Source of the DNA: Halichondria panicea
Taxonomy: Eukaryota; Porifera; Demospongiae; Suberitida; Halichondriidae
DNA: 64,000 nt
Direction: 5' to 3'
Assembly (NCBI RefSeq): GCF_963675165.1
Contig: NC_087392.1
Coordinates: 4,857,442 to 4,921,441 of the forward strand
Shown here: positions 1 to 12,630 of the stretch, one piece after another
Numbering within the stretch: the first letter of the stretch is position 1
How the letters are laid out: each line of letters starts with the position of its first letter
Made by a program: the position numbers and the translations under genes
The notes under the pieces: model-generated
Told to the model about the DNA's origin: nothing
Seen by the model: only the letters and a program-made list of their open reading frames with translations
Databases searched by the model: none

Positions 1-860
1 GAGTCCAGTCGCTATAGAAATAGGCCAGGTTTTTCTATGAGAGTTGATTATACCGCCCAAAATTTATTATGAGTTTTTTTTAGAAAAAGTGCATTTTGGT
101 TGACCATGCAGGTGTGCAAGCTTTAGAGAGAGGTGTATTTTAGTAGTGCCGCTTCTAAAGAGTCTGGGTAGTTAATTTTAATATTTGAGTTAAAGAAACA
201 GGAAAGTACAGTGTAGCAACAACTGGAAGTTTGCGACTAATCTTAGTTTCTGGCTCATTAATTGATTTGTTACTGAGTATTGTTAGCTATTAATTGGCTT
301 AGCTATACCAGGATACCGCCTTTGTTCTAATTACAGCACCAAAACAATTAATTCAAATCTGGCCTCTACTGGATACACTTTACTACTGCCATCTACCAAC
401 CAATTATTTGGTGGCCATTTAAGAGAGGTGCGTTTCGATTCAGTAAGAGCTTTAAACTATATAATAATTTATGTTGCTGCAATAGGGTTCGATGAGGCTA
501 ATAGAATGGGGTGAGGTCCTTAATAATTTATTGAGAGGCGTTTAGTGCTGACAAAACTAATCCCTCTATCCAACGCTTGTTCTGATATAAAGTCATGGTT
601 GTGTGTATGGTGGATATACAGACCCCGTGAACCAATTGTTAATAATTTGACGAAAAAGTATGATTGTGAATGATGTTGTAACGGATTAGAGTTATAATTA
701 TGCTCTCGCCAGATTTCTTTGTTTCCACGCTTTTTGGTGTTTTTCCCGGCCCCGGCCAATCTTAGCATTTAATTATTTGTATGACATAATGATCATTGAC
801 GTTGGTCCAAGAAATTCTTGAACTTCTAACACGAGTTCAGTGTCACATAGACTCACATAG
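1..860. other. gene-free AT-rich sequence
   Basis: I see no supported coding region, RNA gene or clear repeat here. The short open frames have no family resemblance and no splice-site support. Confidence 0.5.
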
Positions 861-3437
861 GCTTGACTAGCCTCGATTCCAGGCCGATTAAAATACGGCC
901 TGGTACCTATTGCAGGGGTGATAGTGCGCATGCGTTTCAAATTACCCAGAATATGGGTAATCGTACTACGAACGTAAAACCTTAGTAAATTACACAGGAA
1001 ATTAGTCCGTTTACTAAAAATAATTATGTTCCGTAATACTTTATCTCTATAACTGAGTTCTGTAAAGCTGTGGCTTATGCCGTCTATTGCGTTGGTCTAG
1101 AAGGCTTGAACACTAGTTTTAAGACAGAAGAGGCTCTCATCTACGTCTAGGATGGTCCTATAGCCAGGTTGTCTTCGCAAGTAGCAGTTTGAGGCACCAT
1201 ACACTTCCCCACAAGCGTTTCAAACGTGTCATTTAGTGCAAATTTGGAATCCAACAAAAATGGAAAAAGAGGTGTGGTCAAGATTGAAGAAGTTTCCTGT
1301 GTAATGGTAGTGACTTTACTTCATTTTTGTGCTCTTATGCTTAGTCATATGTCATTTATTTTTGTGTAGACACAATAAACATGCATTTGTCTGATATACT
1401 ATCACAAATGCGCATGCTTCAATCAAAACTGTTGGAACTGGGCAGCCTGTGTTGTCAGACATCTTTATTGTGGTTTGTATAGTGTACCTACTCTGAGCTT
1501 CATCCTGGGCAGACAAAAATTTTCCAGGACTCTCAGAGTGAATCACTCAATGTAAAAAGCATAGAGCTACTTCAATAACAAAGACAGGTAGATGGCTAAC
1601 TTTTTTACAAAAAGATATTCACATTCAAAGTTGTGGCATTATCAACACAAAATCACACAATAAAAATTAATGCTTGTAAGTATATACAACAAGTAGGTTG
1701 AATTGAATTGCTTGTTACACACATAGGAATGAATGAGCAACTTATTTATAAGCTATATAGGGGGCTGTTTGATCAGTTCGACACCAACAATATCGTATCA
1801 ACAGCTATAAAGACCATAGCCAATAAGAATCGATGATAATTAATTTTAGTGACAGTGCTTCAGCAACCTATTGAGTTGACAGTTTGTCGTACTTCTGTGC
1901 AGCATACTGCTGTGAGTAGTTGAGGCAGTCCAAGTTGTTGTCGTGTCCATGCTGCTATCGGGACCACCTAGCCGACAACTGCAACACGTACGTACGTCCC
2001 CCTGACATCATTTAACGCCTCTCGGAAACATCAAGGTCACTTGCAAGTTGTGCACCGGAATAGGGTTCATGAAAGATCCTCGATCCTCATGTCCTTAGTG
2101 AGTGTACTGCTGTAACGACATCCTATACACAAGTCACAGTCTCCGCTAACACCTCTAGAGAGGAAGCTACAAAACTGCGATTCTCTGAAAGTTTTTGTCT
2201 GTTTTCTCACAGCTTTGTAGAAAATTATTAGCCTGTCCAGCAGTGTGTCTCCAACCCTACAAGTGAAAACAGGAGGACATGTAAGTAAGAACTATCCTGA
2301 CAGCCAATCGTTCAGTACCCATCAGCACACCTCGTGTTCCGAGTGGAATACCTCCACAATTCGCCGTAGAAACAAACAGCTTCTCACCGGTTGATGCTGA
2401 GTGGTGGTAACCATGTCACGTCGCTAGTGAAATTAGGCACACTGGCAAAGAGCGACGAAAGGCATTGCTTGACTCACTCTTTAACTGAAGACAAGAAACC
2501 CATACGAGCGACGATATCTCCTCAACAAAGTTTGGCCACGAAGTTGAAGGCAGACCTCCAGCTCCAGATCCAGATATATACCGTGGACTAAAATATGGAT
2601 CCTGAGACGGTAAAATCAAAGTTAGGAAACTCACATTACATATACCTGATACACAGCCTGATACAAATACAAGGCAGCTAGCTAGCTAGTAGCTAGTACA
2701 AGACCTAAGAGTGAAAAAATGTATGGCTTTTACAAATGTACATATCTCCTTTTAAAAAAGTTAGCCAACTACAAAAAATATACCCCTACATAGCCTTTAA
2801 CTTACTGTGAACGACTGTTCTTGTGTTTTTCACTAAAAAATTGTTGCACTGGAGATACAGCAAGTTCTTTGGGGTTAGTAAGCGGGCTGATAAGAGAGTC
2901 GTGTAGCTGTACGAGCTATAACATGGCTGTGGTTAGGACAATTTGTTTGTTTTTTGCACTGAAAGAGAGCCCTTGAATTGCACTTCCTTCCCATGTGACT
3001 TCTGAGCGTGTTTGGAAAGCCCCCTATGCGTACACGTGGCTTGAAAAAGCATGACTTTTTTCCTGTGAAAGGCGTGGTCTAAACATTGAAAAATGTTACA
3101 AATGTAGCCACTTCCTGTTAAAACTAAGTGGTGGAATTTCAATGTGACGAAACGCTTGTGTCCCATAGCCTGTACAGATCCAAGGTAAGACATCCTGACC
3201 ATACAACCGTCATAGAGATAGATGAGAGCCTCTTCTGGCTTTAGACTAGTGTGAAAGCCTTCTGGAACAATGCAATAGAGAGCTAAGCTGATGTACAAAG
3301 ATAGAAAATAGATGAGAGAAAGAAAAAGGGGATTCCCCAGATTCTGGAGAATAAACTAACGCATGCGCACTATCACCCCTGCAATGGTATCAGGCCGTAT
3401 TTTATAATCGGCCTTGAATCGAGGCTAAGGCTTGACC
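861..3437. repeat. long-inverted-repeat unit (foldback-like element)
   Basis: The left arm (about 861-1245) is matched in reverse complement by the right arm (about 3125-3437). The outer parts share the GCCTCGATTC..AGGCCGATTA motif and TGCAGGGGTGATAGTGCGCA. The inner parts share AGAAGAGGCTCTCATCTA and ACAAGCGTTTC. The spacer of about 1.9 kb has no recognised gene. A 121-codon open frame at 2933-3298 on the minus strand lies partly in the right arm and matches no family I know. Fragments of the outer end recur at 8203-8230, 9125-9145, 15365-15400, 20045-20085 and 57275-57302, so the ends belong to a dispersed family. A decayed DNA transposon with long terminal inverted repeats fits best. Confidence 0.6.
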
Positions 3438-3679
3438 AGACGTTCTTTTGTAAAGTGCGGCCTGGGGACCTGAGACTAAATTCATACAGTGTTGAACACA
3501 GTTTAAGCATGTGAAAAGAACTTTTTATGACACACTATAAAGGTTTGAATTAGCTGGAGCTAATAAACGCCGCTCTTGAACAAACAGTGCCTCTTCCAGC
3601 AAAATGAAACATTTAGTAGCTGCGGCTCCTGATAAAGCACTCCTGTATGCATGTATAAAACTGGAGAAGATTGGAGACA

Positions 3680-3780
3680 GAGGAGGTCCGACAGGCGCGG
3701 TGCAGTACGACGTGGGAGGGGCGTGGGCGGATAATCAAAGGCTAATTACTTGAGCTGCACCGCGCCTGTCGGACCTCCTC
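3680..3780. repeat. perfect 26-bp inverted repeat (hairpin)
   Basis: Positions 3680-3705 and 3755-3780 are exact reverse complements, separated by 49 bases. The arms are GC-rich (CCGACAGGCGCGGTGCAG core) in an AT-rich background. It could be a small MITE or a structured transcript. Confidence 0.8.
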
Positions 3781-3865
3781 ATGGTTGGACAGGGTCTATA
3801 ATGAATCGATCATCACGTGACCTTATGTTTTGTGTAGTAAATTTGCATCACTTTCGAGGTTAAGC

Positions 3866-3956
3866 TGCCGCCACCTTTTGGCGCTATTGACCCCTCATAG
3901 GGTTTTCCACCTGAATAATATGAGGGGTCAATAGTACCAAAATGTAGAGGCGGCGG
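3866..3956. repeat. imperfect inverted repeat
   Basis: The left arm ends with CTATTGACCCCTCATA and the right arm begins with its complement TATGAGGGGTCAATAG. The outer parts are GCCGCC and GGCGGC. The loop is about 20 bases. It looks like a second MITE-like hairpin 85 bases beyond the first. Confidence 0.7.
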
Positions 3957-4690
3957 TGTTTACTTGGTGGCTGCGGGTCTTAATTGAATTCCACTCAGCT
4001 AGCTCCACGTGGATTGGAGATACTAAAGGAAGAGTAGATGAGTGGAATTCAGTAAAGTCCTCCGGAAGCAGTAAAACCAGTTAGTATTGGCAGTGGGTTT
4101 TCCCATGTTTAGCAATATTTAACTCATGTTCAAACTGTTCCACCATATCTCTACAAGGTAAAGGCCACATCAAGTAAGAAAATGGCAGAACAGATAGTTA
4201 TTTAGCCTTTTCTCTTTTCATTTCATAACCCATGAATGTTTTAATGAATGAACATTGTCATTTTAAAAATTGTACTATTTTGATGTTTCACTGCTTGTCT
4301 ATAAGTAAGTAAGTAAGTAAGTAAGTTTCTTGCCCAGCATTTTCTCAAAGTATACAGCCATCTCCAGGACATTCTGCACAGGATTTCCAAGCGACTACAA
4401 CCTGGATTACAAAGCGCTTCTTCAGATTTGCAATTGCTTCCACGAGGCAGATGACCTCTCAGGCTCTACTTCTCTTACCTAGACAATTCCGCCATCTTTA
4501 ATATACTCAGCAATAATGAAGTGTTATATAATTATAGGCGTGGCTGAGAAACCGTGACTGCAGTGCTTCTTTTCTTCAGCTCTCTATTCCAGGTATGCTA
4601 TATTATGCACTGGCTAGATATCATAGGCATAGGCCTCCATGCTACAGGCTCTTGCACAAGTATAGATTTACAGGCTGTCATTAATTCTAA

Positions 4691-4991
4691 TACAGTAGAA
4701 CCTCGATTATCCGACACCTTGGTCCAGAAGCAGGCCGGATAAGTGAATATGCCGGATAATCGAATAGATAAACCACGCCTTGATCCACCCACTTTATTGA
4801 TAAACAGCAGTGCCACATGGTTGTCTGCGCATGCGTAGAAGATAAGCAGGCATGTCTTCATGGTAACAGCTGCAACGCGCATGCGCGTTTGAGGGACATG
4901 CCCATTTTCTAATCTGATAACAAGAAAACTGCCAAGCCGGATAATCGAGGTTCCGGATAATGGAGGGCTGGATAATCAAGGTTCTACTGTA
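4691..4991. mobile_element. pogo/Tigger-like MITE
   Basis: The element starts TACAGTAGAACCTCGATTAT and ends with GGATAATCAAGGTTCTACTG followed by TA, giving terminal inverted repeats of about 20 bp with TA at both edges. Internal GGATAATCGA motifs repeat. The CAGTA..CCTCG terminus and TA target are typical of non-autonomous Tc1/mariner-pogo elements. No transposase is present. Confidence 0.75.
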
Positions 4992-5051
4992 TATAAATTG
5001 ACAGGCTCACAAATTCAACATAACTGAACACTTCTATACTGCTTCTTGAGT

Positions 5052-5323
5052 TCCACTTATGCATGTCATGATACGTAAATGTATATACTTCTGTATACTG
5101 AAAAAGAAAGGGTAGAAAAACATTTGCAATGTAAAAACTGGCAATTGCTAGGATTGGGCGGGGGAAACACCAAAAAGCGCGGAAACAAGTTCCACTTATG
5201 CATGTCATGATACGTAAATGTGTATTTAATGTATTTAATTCTGTATACTGAAAAAGAAAGGGAATCTGACTAAAACAACATTTGCAATGTGAAAAATGGC
5301 ATGCAAAAGCGTGGAAACAAGAA
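5052..5323. repeat. two-copy tandem duplication
   Basis: A segment of about 135 bp beginning GTTCCACTTATGCATGTCAT and ending GGAAACAAG occurs at about 5052-5189 and again at about 5190-5323, with small indels. A related piece is at about 49460-49520. No coding content was seen. Confidence 0.65.
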
Positions 5324-5555
5324 ATCAGACAAGAGCATAACTCAAGCTACCTAGCTAGGCTCAGAGCCTCAGAATAAGTCTGTAGGAATTGGCACGGTAT
5401 TTACTCAAAATTGCTCTAACTAACTAAACATGCAGCAAACAGTAAGTTAGCTGACAGTCCTAAGGACTCCCGAAACACACACACAATTCACTACCTATAT
5501 ATATATAGTTGCTATTTCACTATTGTTTCAGTTCACTCATTGTCTGCAGCACTAC

Positions 5556-8145
5556 TTATGTTTGGTGCTTTCTGAAGTAATTATAATTAGACCACAAACA
5601 CAAGAGTCCAAACATTGGTAGCAGAATCCAAGACAAACTCAAAGCAGCCAGAGCTACTTCTGAATCAGAGGCGCGGCAAGCCTTAGTTGGGTCGGGGTCG
5701 TTGATATTCTGGGCCACAAACACAGTGTTTGCAATCAGAGTGGGAAAAAATGCAAGGGTTACAAATGTCAAAGCTGAGCAACACACGATAGGGTTCTTAA
5801 AGTTGAGGCAGTGGGTACAGAAGCAGATGATGGACATAAAGAGAGTTATGGTACCCAGAACAAACCCACTGCTCACAATACCTGACAGGGGGGCACATAT
5901 CGACAAATCAGCAGTAGCTGCAAAGGTAGGAAGAATATTCATTGATGTTTTTAATTGCTTTCACTATAACATTATGTTGGCCACGTACGATGATAGCCTA
6001 GTATGGTCGATCCCACTGCTACACTTACGTGTTTTCTCTATACACTAATAAGGTTTGCTGTGGTTGCTAGGTAACCGTTTTATAGGAAGCATAAGTGATG
6101 ACAAGACTGGTTGACCTGGCTACTGAATGTAAGATCAAACTTACCTATAGGGATGATTATCCCAAGGCTCATCAAGAAGATGAAGCAACTGCATAAAAGC
6201 CCTGCAATATAATAATACATTCAATTAAAAAATAAAGCAATAAATACTATATACTTACAGCCGCATATTATACAGCCTCTGTTGCCATGGTCATCAGATG
6301 GGCTCCCATTTACGTTATACTGCAGGGCTTGATTGCGTGGAGTGTAACTTGGAGGAGGATCCTGCAAAATGAAGCTGAAATAACCTTACTAGACTCCACT
6401 AATAGAATACAGTGGGGTAGGAAGTGGGGTGGCTCCAGGGGCTGGAGCCCCCCTTGTTGGTGGAGAGCAATATGTTTAGCTTGAACTGTTGAGCTAGCTT
6501 AGCTACAGCATGCTGGCTGCAGCCAGCTTAGCTATTAAACAGTAAATTACGTGATTATTTCTAAGTGCAAAGTGATAGATCTACCACAGAGATAATGATT
6601 GATCTATGAGCCGATAGTCTCGAATTCCAGCCTCTTTCAGTCCGTTTGCAAGTTGGGGAGGGCGTGGCCAGACTATTACAAGCCCCCCTTGCAAAAAATA
6701 TTCCTACGCCTCTGACGTTTTACCAAGGGCGTATAAAGAGGGGATGCAACTCGCACTATTGTCAAGCTCACCACACTTAGAACTGCCCACAAAAATGCCC
6801 ACACATAACTAGGCCCTTGCCCAATTATGCTCAAAATGTTGCCTATTGTCTAGTCTCCAAGTCTCATGCATTGTACCTATATTAGTCTTTAATTCTTACC
6901 AATTAATCTTTAATTATTACCCATTAGTCTCAACAAAAATCATCAACGAGAATTATACTGCAACATCACAGATGCCACTATATAATCTTCTAAGGAACTA
7001 TAATAATTGGTGAAAGAAAAGAGTTAACTGATCTAGTAGTACTACTAGCACCTTCCATACGTATTACGTACATATTCAGTAGCCACTATACAGCCAGTGC
7101 TTCGATCTATAAAATGAATATTTGCTACTAACATTAATTTTGGTAAAAATTGCCTAATATAGGCTAATATTTTTTTGCCTATTAGGCTGGCATAATGCTC
7201 AATGCTCCACCGCACCTATTAGTCTCAAAATTATGCTGGCATAATTGGGCAAGGCCTACACATAACCTTTGACCGCATGTGATAAATTAGAATCTGCTGC
7301 ACATAACGTAAATAACACCGCCCACTTGTTCACGTACATCTGGCCTCTGGTATGACGTATGCTGAGTATACGTACAGTACACTCTCGTTAATCCAGCCAC
7401 CCTTGGGACCACGCAGTTTGGCCGGAATAGCGAGGTGGCCGTACTTTAGATAATTAGCCGCGGCTTAAAAACGACCTTACCTCGAATCTAACAGTTCTTG
7501 TCTCGAGGATAATGAAAGATAATGAATCGTTCTGCTCTCTATTTAAGTGTAATCCAATTTTATTTACTAAACCACACCCAAAACATCATCCGGCCGTAAT
7601 ACACATATAAAATTACATTGAAAACGTTATTTGGGACACCCAGCACTGGCCGGTAAACGGAATAGCGAGTGGCCGTACTTCAGGGTGAGTTTTGTGCAGT
7701 AAACATAGAGGTAGCATTCCGTGCCAAACCAAATGGCCGGTATATCGAGGTGGCCGTACTTCAGAGAGCCGGAATAGCGAGAGTCTACTGTATACGTATG
7801 GTACATATATATAGCAAGTAGCATGCCCTCTTCTATTTATACGCCCAGGCCTTTACAAATTCGCACATTCATCCGCCCACGTTTGAACTCTGCTAGCTAC
7901 GTGTACTAGATAGTGAGTTGCATCCCCTCTCTTTTTTTATACGCCCTTGGTTTTACCACTTGTCCAACTTGCACTTGCTCTGTAACGAGAATGGCATGTC
8001 CACCTCCCTCTATAGGAACCTGTGCAACCACAGTCTTCTTCTGGCCCGCCATACCAGTCTCCTCATCGTACATAAGCTGTGTGCGCTCTCCCATCACAGC
8101 ATCGCCGTGCTGCACAACTCTAACATGGTTTACAGTCAGCGCCAT
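5556..8145 (-). CDS. four-pass membrane protein, array copy A (4 exons)
   Basis: Exons are 8145-7957, 6361-6259, 6201-6145 and 5917-5556. All junctions are GT-AG and the phases close to give 236 aa. Exon 1 encodes a polar head starting MALTVNHVRV with a QKKTVVAQVP motif. Exon 2 carries PPPSYTP, a PPxY-type motif. Exon 3 is a hydrophobic segment (FIFLMSLGIIIPI). Exon 4 encodes three further hydrophobic segments, so four membrane passes are predicted, with cysteine-rich segment ends. I do not recognise the family by name; the layout resembles MS4A-like tetraspanners but no signature proves it. The start is the first ATG shared by the paralogues. Intron 1 (about 1.6 kb) holds a MITE at 7373-7792. 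Exon 4 lacks two codons of the cysteine cluster found in the sister copies, without frame loss. Confidence is high that this is a gene and low on function. Confidence 0.8.
7373..7792. mobile_element. MITE with TA-flanked terminal repeats in intron 1 of copy A
   Basis: The left end TACAGTACACTCTCGTTAAT and the right end GCGAGAGTCTACTGTA are inverted repeats with TA at each edge. Internal segments repeat the motif GAGGTGGCCGTACTT. It belongs to the same general pogo/Tigger-like class as 4691-4991 but is a different family. Confidence 0.7.
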
Positions 8146-8446
8146 CTTCTTTGAGCTGTGGTAGAGGAGGTAGTGGGCGTGCACGTGTTGTGCCACACTA
8201 CTAGCCTCGAATCCAGGCCGATTAAAATACGATAGAGGCACATTTTTTGGTGAGAATTATACTGGCATAATAGGTATATATCTTTATGAGAATAATGGAA
8301 GTAAAAGTCAGTAATATGTTAGGTAACCTGTATACACAGGATTGCCTTCATAATGTCTGTGCCCTCCATATACTATGTATATATCTCATACTACTGTAAA
8401 ACCACATTGAAGTGTGATTCATCGTTTCAGTTAATTTTCTCTAAAA

Positions 8447-8472
8447 TGGGATAACTAAACAAGCAAATAATA
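8447..8472 (-). promoter_or_regulatory. possible upstream element of copy A (weak match)
   Basis: The sequence GATAACTAAACAAGCAAATA resembles the GTAAAGATC..TAAGCAAAC element found upstream of the other array copies. It lies about 300 bases upstream of the copy A start. The match is partial. Confidence 0.3.
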
Positions 8473-8511
8473 ATGTTAGTTGACACAGAACACACAGCTG
8501 CTACCACACTA

Positions 8512-9688
8512 TTAAAGTAAATAGTTCACTCCAGTGTCTGCAGCACTACTCACATCACGCTTGCAGCAAGTATAAATAGACCACAAACTGAAGAGCCCAA
8601 ATATCAGTAGCATAAAGTACGAAAAACCCAAAACAACCGGAGCTACTTCAGTGGAGAGGCAAAGCCCAGCTGATTCGTTGATGAAGTTAACATCCAGGGC
8701 CACAAACACAGTTGTTGCAATCAAAGTGGCCAAAAATACAAGGGTAAGAAATGACACAGTTGAGCAACACAAGCATTGCACGGTGGGATCCTTCGGATTG
8801 AAGCAGTGTGCACAGCAGACGATGGACATAATGAGAGTTATAGAACCCAGACCCAGCCCACTGATTGCAAAACCTGATAGGAGGGTGGTACATGACAGCA
8901 CACCAACAACAGCTGCAAAGGTAGGAAGAATATTCATTAATTGCTTGTGTGGTCCACCTGACCACTAGCAGATAAATTCATAGGTAATAACTATCAATAC
9001 GTTTTGGCCCACTAATAAACTCCTAGGAGATAAACAATGTTGTGTACGTAATACACAATCTGCTAGGTAATCATGGAAGCATGGATAACTGTAGATTCCT
9101 TCACTGGCCTCTTTGAGGAAGTGCGGCCTGGGATCGAGGCTAGGGTAACTGGACAATAATTATAAAGGTCACACTTATAATATAATAATTACCTATAGGG
9201 ATGATCATTACAACGCTCATCAAGAAGATAAAGCAACTGCACAAAAGCCCTGCAATAATTATACATGTAATTCAGCATTAACAATTATTTATTATACTTA
9301 CACCTGCATGATCTCCAGACTCTGATGACACGGTTACGGTTATCAGATGGGTTCCCATTTACGCCATACTGCGGAGTGTAACTTGGGGGAGGACCCTGCA
9401 GAAATAAAGACACTATAATTATATCAGTACAAGACTAATACGCTGGAATACAAGAATAGAGGCTATACACTTGCAAGTCTGTATTAAAGTTACCATTTGT
9501 CCAACTTGCACTGTGACTTGCTGTGCAAAGAGAATTGTATGTCCGCCCCCTTCCACATTGTAGACCACAGGAACCTGTGCAACCACAGTCTTCTTCTGGT
9601 CCACCACACTACTGGTATCTCTAGTCTCCTCGTCGTGCATAAGCTGCGTGTGCTCATCGTCGTAATCATCGCTGCAGTCATCCTCCAT
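8512..9688 (-). CDS. four-pass membrane protein, array copy B (4 exons)
   Basis: Exons are 9688-9494, 9395-9302, 9249-9193 and 8912-8512, with consistent GT-AG phases, giving 248 aa. The head is divergent, beginning MEDDCSDDYDDEH with an acidic patch, but it keeps the TQLMHDEET and QKKTVVAQVP blocks of the family. Exon 2 retains GPPPSYTP. Exon 3 encodes the first membrane segment (FIFLMSVVMIIPI) and exon 4 the other three. The C-terminus is longer than in the other copies and ends CKRDVSSAADTGVNYLL. The reading frame is intact. Function is unknown. The acidic head suggests this copy has specialised (inference). Confidence 0.8.
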
Positions 9689-9710
9689 TTTGGAGAATTA
9701 TTTATAATTA

Positions 9711-9740
9711 GGTAATGATCCTTAACTAAGCTGAGCATAA
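9711..9740 (-). promoter_or_regulatory. conserved upstream element, copy B
   Basis: GGTAATGATCCTTAACTAAG lies about 25 bases upstream of the copy B start codon. It is shared with the other array copies and with the relic at 14403-14428. Confidence 0.4.
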
Positions 9741-10056
9741 TGACTATTATGCCTTGGTGCGCATACGCAAGCGAGGTTTATCGGCCGATCGATTTGTCTC
9801 CGTTCAGGCGCCGACTGTCACATAGTCACGACTAAACACCTCTTAAGGAGAGTCAGTATAGCGCTTTGGCGAGGTAATGCTACCATGCTCATTCACAGGT
9901 CTCCCACCCTATCACTTGTGCTGGATGAGCATACCTAGCTCTACTAACTCTTCTTCTCGTTTGTACGAACTTTACCCATATTATTTATTATTTTTGTGTT
10001 ATTTTTGTTAGATTTACTAAACTCTCTACTCGCTTGTACTTATTTCACCCACTCGT

Positions 10057-10934
10057 TTGGCCATAAAGGCTGTTGTTGCAACAACAAAAAAACAAAAAAG
10101 TACACTTTTGTGTGATTGTCTGTGTGTATGCTGGCTCCAGAAGGCAGTGGTGGAGCTGTCCAAGACGAAAGGAGCCTCCACTTGGCTCATGGTTCTCCTA
10201 CTATCAGAACACGGATTCACACTACACAAGTCAGCCTTCCAAGATGCCCTGGCACTACGCTATGGCTGGACCCCAACTCGCCTACCCTCAAACTGCGACT
10301 GTGGCAAAAACTTCGATGTGGAGCACGCCCTCTCTTATGCCAAAGGAGGATTTCCTACGCTAAGGTACAACGAAATAAGAGGTACCACAGCATCCCTTCT
10401 CACTGAAGTATGCAGTAAAGTGTGTGTGGAGCCCAACCTACAACCTGTGAGCGCGGACCAACTCAACAGCACCTCAGCAAACGAAAGTGTGGCTGAGAGG
10501 GCAGATTTCAAAAACATACTTTGATATAAGAGTATTCAACCCGCTCGCCCCCTCCAACAGAAACCAGCCACAGGTAGCAACATATAGAAAGCATGAACTG
10601 GAAGAGAAACAGGCATACCACCAAAGAATTCAGGAAGTTGAGCACTTCTCTTTCACCTCTTTAGTCCTATCAGTAACAGGAGGCATGGGTGTCGAAGCAA
10701 CACTTTTCTAAACACCTGAGCTCACTACTCGCCCAGAAATGGGACATTACTTATAACAAAACCCTGTGCTGGCTAAGGTGCCGCCTAACCTTCTCCCTCT
10801 TACGCTCGGCCATCCACGCAATCAGAGGTGCAAGATTGTCAGTGGGACACGCAGCAAGGACACCCATTGAGATTCACCTGAATCCCATCTCACAGGACAG
10901 TAATCCATTTACAATTGATCTACTATATACGTGA
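10057..10934 (+). pseudogene. 3' fragment of a non-LTR retrotransposon reverse transcriptase
   Basis: The translated pieces match the C-terminal part of a reverse-transcriptase family widespread in sponges and cnidarians. They are, in order, ALRYGW..LPSNCDCGKNFDVEHAL with a zinc-knuckle-like C-x-C..H set, then GGFPTLRYNEIR, then FDIRVFNPLAPSNR, and finally WLRCRLTFSLLRSAIHAIRGAR. The pieces fall in three frames, with breaks near 10505-10525 and near 10700, and the polymerase core is absent. It is therefore a dead 5'-truncated copy. It sits between array copies B and C. The family is known to me from memory; I could not run a search. Confidence 0.75.
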
Positions 10935-11443
10935 CTGTACGCATAATTATAATGTTTTTGTCACTCTCATTCTCTATTTTTACCCCACTTGGGGCCTAGA
11001 AAAAGGATCTAATTCCGATATGTAGCTGAATGCATGGGCGTGGCCCGGCTGCCAGTGTGTTCGAGTGTATAGAAGAGGTTGGACAGGGTCAAAAGGTCAT
11101 TAATAATTCATTACGTGAGCTTATGTTTTGTGCAGTAAATGTGCATGTGTGCATGACGCATGCATGCTTGTCGCGCCCTGATTCTTGTGATAAAATAGCC
11201 ACATCATATTACTCGAGACTTCTTATGTTGGTGAATGAGGCAAACAAGTAGGTATAATTATGTGCAGCTTACTAAAAAAATGTGATCAAGATTATTAACT
11301 AAGAACTTAAGTTATAATAGCTGTCAGTCCTAAAGACTCCTAATAGAACACACACAGCTATATTATACTTACCTAGTTACTAACTACACAGCTATCACAC
11401 ACAAAACTAGTAAGTTCCTTTTTTAACAGTTTGACTGGATAGT
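10935..11443. other. intergenic, no gene seen
   Basis: Downstream of the retrotransposon relic and of the copy C stop codon. I see AT-rich sequence only, with a CTAAAGACTCCTAATAG block that recurs downstream of other array copies (for example at 5460 and 12930). Confidence 0.4.
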
Positions 11444-12609
11444 TCACTCAACATTGTTAGCTGCACTAGATCCAGATGTACATATGACCCAGCATTTATA
11501 AGTGGAGAACATACACAATAGCCCAAACGTCACAAAGGTTATGCACGACAAAACGAAAATAACTATACCTACAATATGGTAGTATTCGTTAATGGAGGCC
11601 GCAATCGCAAATAGAAGCAGAGTGGCCAAAAATACAAGGATTAGGAGTGAGACAGCAGAGCAATACAAGCATTGCACAATGGGGCGCTCTAAGTTGAACC
11701 ATTGTGCAAAGGAGAGGATGGATATACTGAGAGTTAGGACACCCAGAACCAGCCCGCTGCTCACAGCAAAGGGGCTAGGTGACAGCAAACCAGCAACAGC
11801 TACAGTAAAAATAATCATTGCTGTGTAATTGCAATTATGTTGTGACACACTAGTAAATAAATTCATAAGAGATAAAATCCTATTTCCTATTCGGCTAGGT
11901 AACCTAATAGGAAGCGTATAGGACAACGACCATGGATGCACTGAATGTTAATAAGGTTAAACGTAGCTAGACAGTACACAAGACAAACTACAAAACTGAG
12001 TGTTTACTTACCTATAGAGATGATGATTACAACGCCTACCAAGAAGCTGAAACAACTACACAAATGCCCTGCAATAATGCAATTAATATAATTATAAGCA
12101 ACAAACATAATATTATACTTACAGCTCCATGACAACAAGACTCCAACCGTGGTAATGCCAATGAATTGTCAGGGTCATCACACCTAAACTGTATGTCTTG
12201 ATTTATTTGTGGAGGCTGCATACAGCTACACTTCATTGGAGTGTAACTTGGAGGACCCTGAAAATGAAATCAAAACTTTGAAATAATAATAATTGTTAGC
12301 ACATAAATCAGATATAGATCTAAATAGTTATACCATCCTTGGATTGTGCCCTAAGAATACGTTTGGCTCCCATAACTATGTATAAAAAAGAACTTGCAAG
12401 TCTATACATTCTTTTATTACCGCTTGTACAACTTGCACTTGCTCTTCAATGAGAATGGCATGTCTGCCCCCTTCCACAGGAACCTGTGCAAACACAGTCT
12501 TCTTCTGGCCCACCATACCAGTCTCCTCGTTGTGCACATACTGTGTGTACTCTCCCAATAAGGCTTCGCCGTGCTGCTCAATTCTAACGTGCTTTGCAGT
12601 CAACGCCAT
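11444..12609 (-). CDS. four-pass membrane protein, array copy C (frame uncertain)
   Basis: Exons by homology are 12609-12421, 12257-12123, 12068-12012 and 11799-11444. Head, GPPSYTP motif, first membrane segment and last exon each read open in the family frame. Exon 2 is longer than in the sisters and divergent after DDPD, with extra cysteines. Its good GTAAG donor leaves phase 0 where every intact paralogue has phase 1, so the sum is not a multiple of three. Either a weaker donor a few bases upstream is used, or the copy carries a frameshift. The last exon uniquely ends CTSGSSAANNVE. Transcript data would decide whether this is a gene or a pseudogene. Confidence 0.55.
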
Positions 12610-12630
12610 CTTCTAGATTCTACAACAACG

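Noticed and set aside
7913..8164. Plus-strand open frames opposite the first exons of the array genes (also at 13836, 20505, 21947)
   Set aside because: They mirror the conserved minus-strand head exon; conservation is explained by the sense strand, which has correct splice sites.
10057..10934. A host gene for a small zinc-binding protein
   Set aside because: The C-x-C..H block belongs to a known reverse-transcriptase C-terminal pattern, and the pieces lie in three frames.
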